From Kitasatospora sp. NBC_00315 (lineage in GTDB: Bacteria; Actinomycetota; Actinomycetes; Streptomycetales; Streptomycetaceae), in the NCBI RefSeq assembly GCF_041435095.1, contig NZ_CP108025.1, positions 7,440,001 through 7,504,000 of the forward strand: a stretch of DNA of 64,000 bases, read 5' to 3'. Under the pieces are notes generated by a model that was not told the DNA's origin, did no database searches, and was given only the letters and a program-made list of their open reading frames with translations. Shown here one piece after another: positions 37,152-48,600 of the stretch; the stretch's first letter is position 1, and every line of letters starts with the position of its first letter. The position numbers were made by a program, and so were the translations under genes.

Positions 37152-38546
37152 GTGTCCTCGACCCCGTCGAGCATTCCCGAGGCCCCCGGCGCCTGGCCGG
37201 TGCTCGGCCACCTGCCGGCGCTCATCCGCAATCCGCTGGGATTCCTGTCGTCGGCGGCCGATCACGGGGACCTCTTCCGGGTCCGGCTCGGCCCCAGCAC
37301 CGTCTACCTCGCCACCCACCCGGAGCTGGTGCGGACCATGCTGGTGTCGAACTCGGCGGACTTCACCCGGAGCAAGGGCGCGGCCGGTGCCAGCCGCTTC
37401 ATCGGCCCGATCCTGGTGGCCGTCTCCGGGGACTCGCACCGCCGTCAGCGGCGGATGATGCAGCCCGGGTTCCAGCGGGGGCAGCTCAACCACTACGTCG
37501 TCGGCATGACCGCCGCCGCCACGGAGACCGCGGACTCCTGGCGGCCCGGCGAGGTGGTGGACGTGCAGCGGACCGCCAGCGACCTGTCGCTGGCGATGAT
37601 CACGAAGGCGCTCTTCCAGTCCGAGCTCGGGGCCACCGCCGAGGCGGAACTGCGCGTCACGGGGCACGACATCCTGAAGGTCGCCCGGTTGAGCGCGCTG
37701 GCCCCGGGGCTCTACACCGTCCTGCCCACCGCGGCCAAGCGCAACCTGGGCCGCACCAGCGCCGCCATCCGGGCGGCGGTCGCCGCCTACCGGGCGGACG
37801 GGCGCGACCACGGGGACCTGCTGTCCATGATGCTGCGCGCCCAGGACGCCGAGGGACGCACCATGACGGACCAGGAGGTGCACGACGAGATCATGGGGCT
37901 CGCGGTCGCCGGGATCGGCGGCCCCGCCGCCCTCACCTGCTGGATCTTCCACGAGCTCGCCCAGGACGCCGCCGTCGAGCAGCAGCTGCACGCCGAACTC
38001 GACGAGGTCCTGGCCGGCCGGACGCCCACCGGAGCGGACCTCCCGCTCCTCCCGTACACCCAGCGCCTGGTGAAGGAGGCGCTGCGCAAGTACCCCGGCT
38101 GGGTCGGCTCCCGCCGTACCGTGCGGCCGGTCAGGCTCGGCGACCACGAGCTGCCGGCCGACGTGGAGGTCATGTACAGCCCGTACGCGCTCCAGCGCGA
38201 CGCCCGCTGGTACCGCGACCCGGAGCGGCTCGACCCCGACCGCTGGGAGTCGAAGGAGTCGACGCGGGAGGTGCCGAAGGGTGCCTGGGTCCCCTTCGCG
38301 CTCGGCACCTACAAGTGCATCGGCGACAACTTCGCGCTGATGGAGACGGTCGTGGCGATCGCGGTGATCGCCTCGCGCTGGCGGCTGCGCCCCGTCCCGG
38401 GGGACCGCGTCCGGCCGGTGGCCAAGGCCACCCATGTCTTCCCCAACCGCCTGCGGATGATCGCCGAACCCCGCACCCCTTGCCCCCCGCGCGGCCCCGC
38501 GCACGATTCGCTGACCGACTCCGCGACCGCGGCGGCGCCGTCCTGA
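37152..38546 (+). CDS. milE: Cytochrome P450, probable C6-C8a furan-ring-forming oxidase
   Basis: 464 residues. GTG 37152 has AAGGAG (37141-37146) at five bases; it lies 118 bases after PKS2 in the same operon. It is a soluble bacterial P450. The K-helix ExxR is E309-R312, and the haem loop F382xxGxxxCxG carries Cys389 as the iron ligand. The I-helix reads AGIGGP at 253-258 where most P450s have AGxDT(T/S), so both the proton-relay acid and alcohol are absent. A P450 gene following the two thioesterase-side PKS genes and converging on an AveC gene matches the place of aveE/milE, the enzyme that closes the tetrahydrofuran ring between C6 and C8a. That assignment is by context and pathway logic. 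Electron-transfer partners are not in the window. The symbol is by analogy. Confidence 0.85.
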   Translation: MSSTPSSIPEAPGAWPVLGHLPALIRNPLGFLSSAADHGDLFRVRLGPSTVYLATHPELVRTMLVSNSADFTRSKGAAGASRFIGPILVAVSGDSHRRQRRMMQPGFQRGQLNHYVVGMTAAATETADSWRPGEVVDVQRTASDLSLAMITKALFQSELGATAEAELRVTGHDILKVARLSALAPGLYTVLPTAAKRNLGRTSAAIRAAVAAYRADGRDHGDLLSMMLRAQDAEGRTMTDQEVHDEIMGLAVAGIGGPAALTCWIFHELAQDAAVEQQLHAELDEVLAGRTPTGADLPLLPYTQRLVKEALRKYPGWVGSRRTVRPVRLGDHELPADVEVMYSPYALQRDARWYRDPERLDPDRWESKESTREVPKGAWVPFALGTYKCIGDNFALMETVVAIAVIASRWRLRPVPGDRVRPVAKATHVFPNRLRMIAEPRTPCPPRGPAHDSLTDSATAAAPS

Positions 38547-38577
38547 CAGCGGACCGGCCAGGCGCCTGAGAGCACGA

Positions 38578-38617
38578 CAGAGGGAAGGGGGCCCGGAGAC
38601 GGGCCCCCTTCCCTCTG
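38578..38617. terminator. Strong bidirectional hairpin terminator between the convergent operons
   Basis: A perfect 18-bp stem (38578-38595 with 38600-38617) closes a GAGA loop. It lies 31 bases after the P450 stop and 17 bases beyond the end of the spirocyclase gene on the other strand, so it can end both long operon transcripts. Confidence 0.9.
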
Positions 38618-38634
38618 CCCGGCGTGGTGGGTGC

Positions 38635-39663
38635 TCAGTAGGCGGCCGGCGGACCGAAGAACTCCGGCAGCCCGGCCGGCGGTTGGCCGCCGGCCAGCGA
38701 CAGCAGCGCCTGGAGGGCGGCGTAGCCCAGCATCACCGCGTTGACGGTGCCCACCACGGCCAGGAACCGCACCCACGGCCGGATCCGCCCCGGCAGCCGC
38801 CAGGCCCCGCGCTCCACCACCGTCTCGTCACGCTCGTCGCGGAAGAACCTGATGGCACTCAGCGAACCGCTGGCCAGGCCCGTGCCCACCAGCTGATACA
38901 GCGGGAACTGGTACCACGCGCCACTCCACAGGGTCACGGCCGGCAGCGCCCGCGACCAGACGGAGACCCCGGCGAAGGAGATGAACGGCTCCGACAGGTC
39001 GAAGACCACGGCCGTGAGGAAGGCCAGCCCGACCAGCTGCCACGGCCGGATGCCCGGCCACCGGTCCCGGGCCCGCGTCATGACCTGGCAGCACCCCAGC
39101 ACGCCCAGCAGCACCGTCGAGCCGAGGCTGAAGGTCACCAGCGGCAGTTCGGCCTCCATCCCCGGCGGCAGACCCCGCCACCCCGGCACGTACGGGCCCC
39201 AGGAACTCAGCGCGCCCCACACGTGCGTGTTGGCGATCAACACGGGGTGGAACCAGTTCATCAGCGGGCTGAGCCAGCCCGCGAACAGCACTCCCGCGAA
39301 CAGCAGCGCGTCGAAGGACAGCCGGCGCTCCGTCCGCCCCCGCCGGACCAGCGAGACGGCCAGCCCGACGACGCCCGCCACCGACAGCGCCGGGAGGAGG
39401 ACGTCCACGACCCGCCGGTGGCCGGTCCCCGCGCCGGCCGTCCCGTCGTCCGGGCCCGGCACGGCGAGGAGGTGGTAGCCGCCGTCGGCCGCCCAGCGCA
39501 CGAACACGTAGCACTGGAGGGCCAGGAACACCGCCCCGGCCGCGGCCCACCAGAGCACGGGCCCTCGGCGGGTGTCCGGGGCCGCCCGGCCGTGCTCCAC
39601 GGTGCCCTGGGTGGGCACCGTCACGACGGCGGCCGGGACGGGGGGTGGGGAACTCTGCGTCAT
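38635..39663 (-). CDS. milC: AveC-family spirocyclase (membrane-associated)
   Basis: 342 residues with about six or seven hydrophobic segments (roughly 36-57, 86-106, 116-133, 174-195, 207-232, 245-265 and 298-322). It has the AveC hallmarks: a 'WLSPLMNWFHPVLIANTHVWG' type segment at 130-150, 'SSWGPYVPGW' at 153-162, 'DLSEPF' at 222-227 and 'WYQFPLYQ' at 250-257. In avermectin and milbemycin pathways AveC/MilC/MeiC proteins fold the C17,C25-dihydroxy-C21-ketone chain into the 6,6-spiroketal; AveC adds a dehydration that makes the C22-C23 alkene. Here module 2 already saturates C22-C23, so a pure spirocyclase is expected. The start at 39663 lies 36 bases after the PKS3 stop, so it is the last gene of the minus-strand operon. 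The symbol is by analogy. Confidence 0.85.
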   Translation of the reverse strand: MTQSSPPPVPAAVVTVPTQGTVEHGRAAPDTRRGPVLWWAAAGAVFLALQCYVFVRWAADGGYHLLAVPGPDDGTAGAGTGHRRVVDVLLPALSVAGVVGLAVSLVRRGRTERRLSFDALLFAGVLFAGWLSPLMNWFHPVLIANTHVWGALSSWGPYVPGWRGLPPGMEAELPLVTFSLGSTVLLGVLGCCQVMTRARDRWPGIRPWQLVGLAFLTAVVFDLSEPFISFAGVSVWSRALPAVTLWSGAWYQFPLYQLVGTGLASGSLSAIRFFRDERDETVVERGAWRLPGRIRPWVRFLAVVGTVNAVMLGYAALQALLSLAGGQPPAGLPEFFGPPAAY

Positions 39664-39699
39664 GTGCTCTCTCGCATCCGTGAACCTGCGGCGTCGGGG

Positions 39700-42600
39700 T
39701 CAGTACCCGGCCGGAGCCGAGTCGGTGTCGGTGCCGTCGTGAGCCAGGCCGATCAGACTGTCGACGTCCATGGCGTCGATGTCCTCGATCGACACGGGCC
39801 TGGGGCCGGACTCCGCCGGGCGGACGGCGGAACCCGGTGCGGCGGCGAGTTCGAGCAGGCGGTCCAGCAGGCCCGCCTCCCGCAGCCGGTCGACCGGGAT
39901 CGAGGACAGCAACCCGCGCAGTTCCTCCCCGCCCACCGCGGGCACGGCGTCGGCCGGCAGCAGACGAGCGGTGAGGTGCTCCGCCAGGGCCACCGGCGTC
40001 GGAAAGTCGAAGGCGAGCGTCGCCCGCAGGGCCAGTCCGGTCGCGACCTTGAGCCGGTTCCGCAGCTCCACGGCCGTCAGCGAGTCGAAGCCCAGCTCGC
40101 GGAAGGCCCGCGACTCGGACACCGACTCCGAACCCGCGTGGCCCAGCACCGCCGCCACATGGGAACGCACCAGCCGCAGCAGGGTGCCCCGGCGCTCGCC
40201 CTCGCTCTGGCGGCCCAGCCGCTCCCGCAGTCGCGCGGCCTCGTCCGCACCACCCGAGGGCGCCCGGTCCGCCGCCCTCCGGCCCCTGCGGGCACCGGGC
40301 AGCCGGACCAGGCCGCGCAGCAGCGGCGGCAGCGGACCGTAGGCGGCCCGGGAACGGACGGCGCGCAGGTCGACGCGCGCCGGGACGAGAAAGGGCTCCT
40401 CCGAGGCGAGCGCCGCGGAGAACAGGTCCAGGGCATCGGCCGTCGGGAGCGGTGCCATGCCCGCCCGGCCGATCCGGGCGCGGTCGCCGCCGTCGAGGTG
40501 CCCGGTCATGCCGCTGCCCTCCGCCCACAGCCCCCAGGCGAGGGAGAGGGCGGGCCGGCCGGCGGCCCGGCGCCGATGGGCCACCGCGTCGAGGACGGCG
40601 TTGGCGGCCGCGTAGTTCCCCTGGCCGGGGGAGCCGAGGACACCCGCCGCGGAGGAGAACAGGACGAAGGCGGACAGTTCCTGATGCCCCGTCAGTTCGT
40701 CCAGCAGCAGCGCCCCGTCCGCCTTCGCCCGCAGGACCGCCGCCAGCCGATCGGGCGTCAGCGAGGTCAGGACGCCGTCGTCCAGCACGCCCGCGGCGTG
40801 CACCACCGCGCACAGCGGACGCTCTTGCGCAACCCCGGCCAGCAGGGCCTCCAGCTGCGCCCGGTCGGCCGTGTCGCAGGCGGCGATCCTGACCCTCGCG
40901 CCGAGCTCGCGCAGTTCGGCCGTGAACGCCTCCACGCCCTCGGCCGCCGGACCACGCCGGCCGGCCAGGAGGAGGTGACGTACGCCGTGCTCCGCCACCA
41001 GGCGCCGGGCGACCAGCCGGCCCAACAGCCCGGTCCCGCCGGTGATCAGCACCGTGCCGCTCGACGGGAGCAGTAGGTACCGCGGCCCGGGCGTGCCCGC
41101 GGTACCGCGGTGCGGACGGGTCAGCCGGGGCGCGTGGAGGGTCCCGGCCCGGACGGCGAGCTCCGGTTCGCCGGAGGCGAGGGCGGCGGCGAACAGGTCC
41201 GGGGTGGCGGAGGTCCCGCTCGCGCAGTCCAGCAACGTGATGCGGTCCGGGTGCTCGGACTGCGCGGACCGCATCAGGCCCCGGACGGCCGCACCCGGTA
41301 CGTCGGTGACCCCCTCCCCGGGCGAGGCGGCGACGCCGCCGGACGTGGCGACCACGAGGTGGCTCTCGGCCAGGCGCTCGTCCGCCAGCCATGCCGCGGC
41401 GGCGGCCAGGGCATGGGCGGCAGCCGCGTGGACGGCGTCGACGGGGTCGGTGACGTGTTCGGCACCGGTCCCGGCGCCCAGGATCACCATGGCGGGGACG
41501 GGCGCGCCGCCGTCCAGGTCGGCGATCAGGTCGTTGGTGCACCGGTAGGCCGTGACGCCCGCCCGCGCCAGGCCCGCCACCGCGGGGCCGGCGCCGACCA
41601 CGGCCCAGGGGAGCGGCGGTGCGGTGGGGAGCGGAGCCGGGGCCGTGGCCGGTACCCACTCCAGGTGGAACAGCGACTCCTGCCGGCCGCCTTCCGCCGC
41701 TTGCGCCGCTGCCCGGAGCTGGTCGGGAACGACGGGACGCAGGGCGAGCTCCCCGACCGACAGCACCGGACGACCGTCCTCGTCCACGGCCACGAGGGAG
41801 ACGGTGTCCCACGTGTCCGGCGCGCACGGTTCGACCCGGACGCGGAGTGTCGTCCCGCCCGGTGCGAACAGCTCGACGTCGGTCCAGGCGAACGGCATCC
41901 GGCCGTGGTGCGGCGCGGAGTCGGACGTGATGTCGGGCGCGGTGTGAGTCGCCGAGGCCAGTGCCGTCACGTGCAGGGCGGCGTCCAGCAGGGCCGGGTG
42001 CACGCCGAACCCCGACGCGTCGGCCGAGGCCTCCTGCGGCAGACGCACCTCGGCGACGATGCCACCGCCGTCGCGCCAGGCGGCGTGCAGCCCCTGGAAC
42101 GCGGGGCCGTAGCCCAGGCCCGCCGCCGCCATGCGGTCGTAGAAGCCGCTGAGGTCGAGCGGTCGAGCGGACGGTGCGGGCCCGACGGTGACGGTGTCGG
42201 GTTCGCCGGGGTCGGTCGAGGGGGAGAGGGTGCCGGTGGCATGCCGTGTCCATGCGTGGCGTGCCGGGTCTTCGGCGTCCGTGCCCGTGTCCGCGTCCGC
42301 ACCGGCGACGACGCGCGAGTGGAGTGCGAAGGCGCGTCGGTCGGCGTCGTCGGGCGCCGCGACCGTCAACTGGAGTACGACGTTGCCGGTGTCGGGGATG
42401 ACGAGGGGCGCCTGGAGGGTGAGTTCGTCGACATGGGCGCAGCCGGTGTGTCGGCCGGCGTGGAGGGCGAGGTCGAGCAGGGCGGTGCCGGGGAGGAGGG
42501 TGACGCCGTCCACGGTGTGGTCGGCGAGCCAGGGGTGGGTGTGGAGGGAGAGCCGCCCGGTGTGGAGGCGGGTGCCGTCGGCGAGTTCGACGAAGGCTCC

Positions 42601-45600
42601 GAGGAGGGGATGGTCGGCCGCCTGGACACCGACGGCGGAGAGGTCCCCCGTGCCGGCCGGTGCGTCGAGCCAGTAGCGCTGGCGTTGGAAGGGGTAAGTG
42701 GGGAGGTGGGGGTGGGGGGTGGTGTGGGGGTGGATGGTGGTCCAGTCGACGGTGTGGCCGGTGGTGTGGGCGTGGGCGAGGGAGGTGAGGAAGCGGGTGG
42801 TGTCGTGGTCGTGGCGGCGCAGGGTGCCGATGGCGGTGAGGCCGTGGTGGTCGTGGTGGTGGTCTTCGATGGCGGGGGTGAGGGTGGGGTGGGGGCTGGT
42901 CTCGATGAACGTGCGGTGGCCGGCGGCTGCGAGGGTGGTGATGGCTTGGGTGAAGCGGACGGGCCGGCGCAGGTTGCGGTACCAGTAGCCGGCGTCGAGG
43001 GTGGTGGTGTCGAGCCAGGCGTCGTCGACGGTGGAGTAGAACGGCACGGTCGATGCGACGGGCGTGATGTCGCCGAGGGTGTCGAGGAGTTCGCGTTCGA
43101 CGGTCTCGGTGTGCGGGCAGTGGGAGGCGTAGTCGACGGGCACGCGCCGTGCGCGGGTGTCGGTGCCGGCGTGGTGCGCGAGGAGCTCGTCCAGCGCGTC
43201 GGTGTCACCGGAGACGGTGGTGGCCTGGGGGCCGTTGAACGCCGCCACCCACAGTCGCCCCGCCCACCGCGCATCGATCAGGGCTTGTACGGTGTCGGCG
43301 GGTTGGGCGACCGACGCCATGGCGCCGCGGCCGCGCAGCACCGCCAGGGCACGTGAGCGCAGGGCGACGACCTTGGCGGCGTCGTCCAGGCTGAGCGCCC
43401 CGCAGACGTGGGCGGCGGCGATCTCGCCCTGCGAGTGCCCGAGCACCGCGTCCGGCTCGATACCGTAGGAGCGCCACAGGGCGGCCAGCGACACCATCAC
43501 GGAGAACAGCACCGGCTGGACGATGTCGGCCTGTTCCCAGGCGGGGTCCTCCGTGTCGCGGTGCAGCATGTCGGTCAGCGACCAGGTCACCCACGGCGCC
43601 AGGGCCTTCTCGCAGGCGGTGATGTGTTCGGCGAACACCGGCGAGGTACGCAGCAGATCCAGGCCCATGCCCGCCCACTGCCCACCCTGACCGGGGAACA
43701 CGAACACCACCTGACCGTGACCGCCCCCCACGCTCCCCTGTGTGACGGACACATGCGGCTCGCCGGCCGCCAACGCCTCCAACGCTCCCACGAACTCCTC
43801 ACCCCGCGCGGCGACGACCACCGCCCGGTGCTCCAGCGCCGCCCGCCCCCGCGCCAACCCCGCACCCACGGACGCGACCTGGACCGCGGGGGCGGCCAGG
43901 ACGAAGTCCCGCAGACCCCGCGCCTGCGCCCGCAGCGCCGCCTCCGACCGGGCCGACAACACCCACGGCACCGGGTCCCCGGCGTCCACCACAGGCTCTT
44001 CGACGGTCTCCGGTGCCTCCTCCAGGATCACGTGCGCGTTCGTCCCGCTCACCCCGAAGGACGACACCCCCGCCCGGCGTACCCGTGCCTCGTCCCGCAC
44101 CCACGGCCGCGCGTCCGTCAGCAGCCGCACGTCCCCCACCGTCCAGTCGACCTGCGGCGACGGCTCATCCACATGCAACGTCCTCGGCAACACACCCTTC
44201 TGCAAGGCCATCACCATCTTGATGACCCCGCCCACCCCCGCCGCCGCCTGCGCGTGACCGATGTTCGACTTCAACGACCCCAGCCACAACGGCTCCTCTC
44301 CCGAACGTTCCTGACCGTAGGTGGCCAGCAGCGCCTGCGCCTCGATCGGATCACCCAGCCGCGTCCCCGTCCCGTGCCCCTCCACCGCATCCACATCCGA
44401 CACCGACAGCCCCGCATTGGTCAGCGCCTGCCGGATCACCCGCTGCTGCGACGGCCCGTTCGGCGCCGTCAGACCGTTCGAGGCACCGTCCTGGTTCACC
44501 GCACTACCCCGCACCACCGCCAGCACCCGATGCCCGTTGCGCTCCGCATCCGACAGACGCTCGACGAGCAACATGCCAACGCCCTCACCCCAGCCCGTAC
44601 CATCGGCGGCACCGGCGAAGGACTTGCACCGACCGTCCACCGACAGCCCCCGCTGCCGCGAGAACTCCAGGAAGGTCTCGGGAGAGGAGAGCACCATGAC
44701 GCCGCCGGCCAGCGCCATCGAGCACTCACCCGAACGCAACGCCTGACACGCCAGATGCAGCGCGACCAGGGAGGACGAACACGCCGTGTCGACCGAGACG
44801 GCGGGCCCCTCCAACCCGAGGGTGTAGGCGACCCGGCCGGATGCCACGCTTCCTGAGCTTCCGGTCAGTGCGTACCCCTCGACACCGTCCTTGGCCTGGC
44901 GGAGATGTCCGGCGTAGTCCTGGGCGTTGATGCCGGTGAAGACGCCGGTGGAAGTGCCGTGCAGGCTCTGAGGGTTGATCCCCGCGTGTTCGATGGTCTC
45001 CCAGGTGGTTTCGAGCAGGAGCCGTTGCTGGGGGTCCATCGCGAGCGCCTCACGGGGGTTGATGTCGAAGAAGTCGGCATCGAACTCCCCCGCCTCGTAG
45101 AGGAATCCGCCGTGCCTCGTGTAGGAGGTGCCCGGGTGGTCGGGGTCGGGGTGGTAGAGGGCGTCGAGGTCCCAGCCGCGATCCGTGGGGAAGCCGCCGA
45201 TCGCGTCGGTCGCCGATGCGAGGAGGTTCCAGAGGTCCTCGGCGGAGCGCACCCCGCCGGGGAACCGGCAGGCCATCCCGACGATGGCGATCGGTTCGTC
45301 GACGGTGGAACTCCGTCGGTCAGCCACCTGCCCATCAGGAGCGATGTCGCAGTCGCTCGGCAGCAGCCGGGACCGCAGCAGGGACACACAGTCCGCCGGA
45401 GTCGGGTGGTCGAAGACCAGCGTGGTGGGGAGCTGGAGGCCGGTGGCCTGGGCGAGACGCCGACTGAACTGGGCCGAGGTGAGCGAGTCGAACCCCAGAT
45501 CCTTGAACGCGCGCTGCTCGTCGACCTCGTCCGCCTCGTGCCGGCCGAGCAACTCGGACATGTGCGTGCGCACCAGACGGAGGAGCTGCCGGTTCTGCTG

Positions 45601-48600
45601 GGCGGCGGTCAGGCCGGCAAGACGCTCGCGCAGGGGCGGGGCGTCGGGCGCGACGGTCGTGGACGTCTCCGCCAGCTCCGCCTTCCGTGCCAGTCGCCGG
45701 ACTTCGGGGATGTCCTCGAACAACGGGTTGCTGCCGTGGGCGGTGAACCTCGGGACGAAGCGGTCCCAGTCGATGTCGGCGATGACGAGATTGGAGTTCG
45801 GCCGCGACCTGAGCGCGAGGTCGAAGGCCTTCACGGCGAGCCGGGGCTCCATCGGAGGGACGCCGCGCTCCCTGAGGTACCGCTGGGCCTCCTCGCCGGC
45901 GGACATCCCCTCTCCGCCCCACGGTCCCCAGGCGATCGACATGCCCGGCAGCCCGCGGGCCTGGCGGTGTGCCGCCAGCGCGTCGAGGTGCGCGTTCGCG
46001 GCCGCGTACGCGCCCTGGTTGCCGCTGCCCCACGCTGCGGCGCCGGAGGACAGGAGGATGAAGTGCTCCAACGTGTCGTGATCCAGCAGAGCTTCGTGCA
46101 GATGTGCCGCGCTGGCCGCCTTTGCCGCGAGGACGGATTCGAGCATGGCCGGGTCGGTCGCCGCCAGGGGTGAGTGGAGGTTGGTTCCGGTGGTGTGGAT
46201 GAGGGTGGTGAGGGGGTGGTGGGTGGGGATTTGGTTGAGGAGGTTGGTGATGTGGTGGGGGTTGGTGAGGTCGCAGGTGGTGATGGTGGTGGTGGTGCCG
46301 AGTTGGGTGAGGTGGTGTTGGAGTTGGGTGGTTTTGGGGTGGTTGGGGTTGGTGCGGGTGGTGAGGTGGATGTGGTGGTGGCCGTTTTTGGCGAGGTGGG
46401 TGGCGAGGTGGTGGGTGAGGGCTCCGGTGGCGCCGGTGATGAGGGTGGTGCCGTGGGGGTTGGGGGGTGTGGTGGGGGTGGGGGTGAGGGTGGTGGGGGT
46501 GAGGTGGCGGGTGTGGGTGGTGTTGTGGCGGATGGTGGTGTTGTGGTGGGGGTGGGGGTGGGGGTGGGTGATGGTGGTGATGAGTTGGGTGAGGGTGGTG
46601 GGGGTGGGGGTGTGGGGGAGGTCGATGTGGCCTCCGGTGTGGGTGGGGTGTTCGTGGTGGGTGGTGCGGGCGAGTCCGATGGTTTGGGCTTGGGTGGGGT
46701 GGGTGAGTGGGTCGGTGGGGTGGGTGGTGGTGGCTTGGGTGGTGAGGTACCAGAGGGGGGTGGGGGGTTGGGTTTGGGTGTGGGTTTGGGTGAGGGTGAG
46801 GTTGTGGTGGGTGCCGGTGGGGGTGTGGGGGTGGTGGGGGTGGGGTGTTTCGTCGAGGGCGAGGAGGGTGAGGACGGCGGTGATGGGGGTGGGGGTGTTG
46901 TGGTGGGCTTGGTGGTAGGCGTGGTGGGTGTTGGTGGTGGGGGTGAGTGGGAGGGGGATGGGGGTGATGTTGTGGTGGGGGAGGTTGGTGAGGAGGTTGG
47001 TGATGTGGGGGTGGTTGGTGTGGGTGTGGGGGTAGGCGATGAGCCAGGTGGTGGGGGTGGTGGGTTGGGTGGTGGGGAGGTGGAGGGGTTTCCAGGTTTC
47101 TTGGTAGGTCCAGGTGTTGATGTGTGCGTCGTCGCGTTGGCGTTGGTGCCAGGTGGAGAGCGCGGGCAGGACGTCGTCGAGGACGGTGCTGTCCAGGTTC
47201 AGGGAGTCGGCGACGGCGTCGACGTTCTCGTCCTCGACGGCCCGCCAGAAGTCGGCCTCGACCTTCTCAAGAGCTGATCCGCTGAAGTCCGTGCGCTGGG
47301 GCTCGACTTCGGTGTTGGTGGGGGTTTTGAGCCAGTAGTGGGTGCGTTGGAAGGGGTAGGTGGGGAGGTCGGTGGTGGTGTGGGGGTGGTGGTGGGTGTG
47401 CCAGGGGGTGGGGGTGTGGGCGAGGGCGGTGAGGAGGTGGTGGGTGGGGTTGTGGTGGTGGGGGTGGAGGAGGGCGGTGGCGTTGGGGGTGTGGTGGGGG
47501 AGGTTGTGGTGGGTGAGGGTGGTGAGGGTGTGGTCGGGGCCGAGTTCGATGTAGGTGGTGACGTTGTTGGTGTGGAGGGTTTGGGTGGTGTTGGCGTAGT
47601 GGACGGGGTTGCGGGCTTGGTGGGTCCAGTACTGGTGGGTGGTGGGGTCGCCGGGGGTTGCGGTGATGAGGGGGGTGTGGGGTTGCTGGAGGGTGAGTTC
47701 GCTTGCGGCGGTGTGGAGTTGGTCGAGGATGGTGTCGGTGTGTGGGGAGTGGAAGGCTTTGGTGCTGTGTAGGGGTTTGGTGGTGATGCCTTGGGTGTGG
47801 CAGAGGGTGGTGAGGTGGTTGATGGTGTCGGTGTCGCCGCTGATGACGATGGAGGTGGGTGTGTTGATGGCGGCGATGGAGATTTTGTCGTCCAGGCCGT
47901 TCAGGAGGGGGGTGAGACGGTCTTGGGTGGTGTGGAGGGTGGTCATGGTGCCGGGGGGCATGGTGTGCATGAGGTGGGCGCGGGTGGCGATGAAGCGGGT
48001 GGTGTCGGGGAGGGTGAGGATTCCGGCGAGGTGGGCTGCGGTGACTTCTCCGAGTGAGTGTCCGGCGAGGTAGTGGGGGGTGATGTGGTAGGTGTCGGTG
48101 AGCAGTCGGTGCAGGGCGACTTGGAGGGCGAACAGTGCGGGTTGGGCGTAGAGCGTCTGGGCGAGTAGCCCGTCACCGTCACCGTTGTCGGTGTTGAGGA
48201 GGAGGTCGCGCAGGGGTGCGTCGAGGTGGGGTTCGAAGTGTGCGCAGACTTCGTCCAGGGCGGTGGCGAAGGTGGGGTAGTCCTGGTAGAGGCCGTGGGC
48301 CATGCCGGGGTACTGGGTGCCCTGGCCGGAGCAGAGGAACGCGGTCTTTCCATGTGTCCCGCGGGCCGGCGCGATGACGAGGGAGGGGTGGGGTTGTCCG
48401 GTGGTGAGGGCGGTGAGGGCGTTCAGGGCCTGATCGCGGTCGGTGGCGATGACGGTGGCGCGGTGTTCGAAGACCGCGCGGCCCGACGCGAGAGTCGCGC
48501 CGACATCGGCGGGGTCGAGGTCGGGGTGGGCGGTGACGTGGGTGTGCAGGGCGGCGGCCTGGGCGTGCAGCGCGGCCTGCGACTTGCCCGAGAGCACCCA

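Noticed and set aside
46200..47100. GGTG microrepeats considered as a CRISPR array or satellite
   Set aside because: There is no regular repeat-spacer period. The sequence is open on the minus strand and aligns as KR protein with other modules.
46174..47277. Gly/Val/Trp-rich plus-strand open frames (also at 50689-51816 and around 55000)
   Set aside because: They are complements of the CAC/ACC/CCC-rich KR and AT coding sequence on the minus strand. They repeat wherever the skewed blocks repeat and encode no domain.
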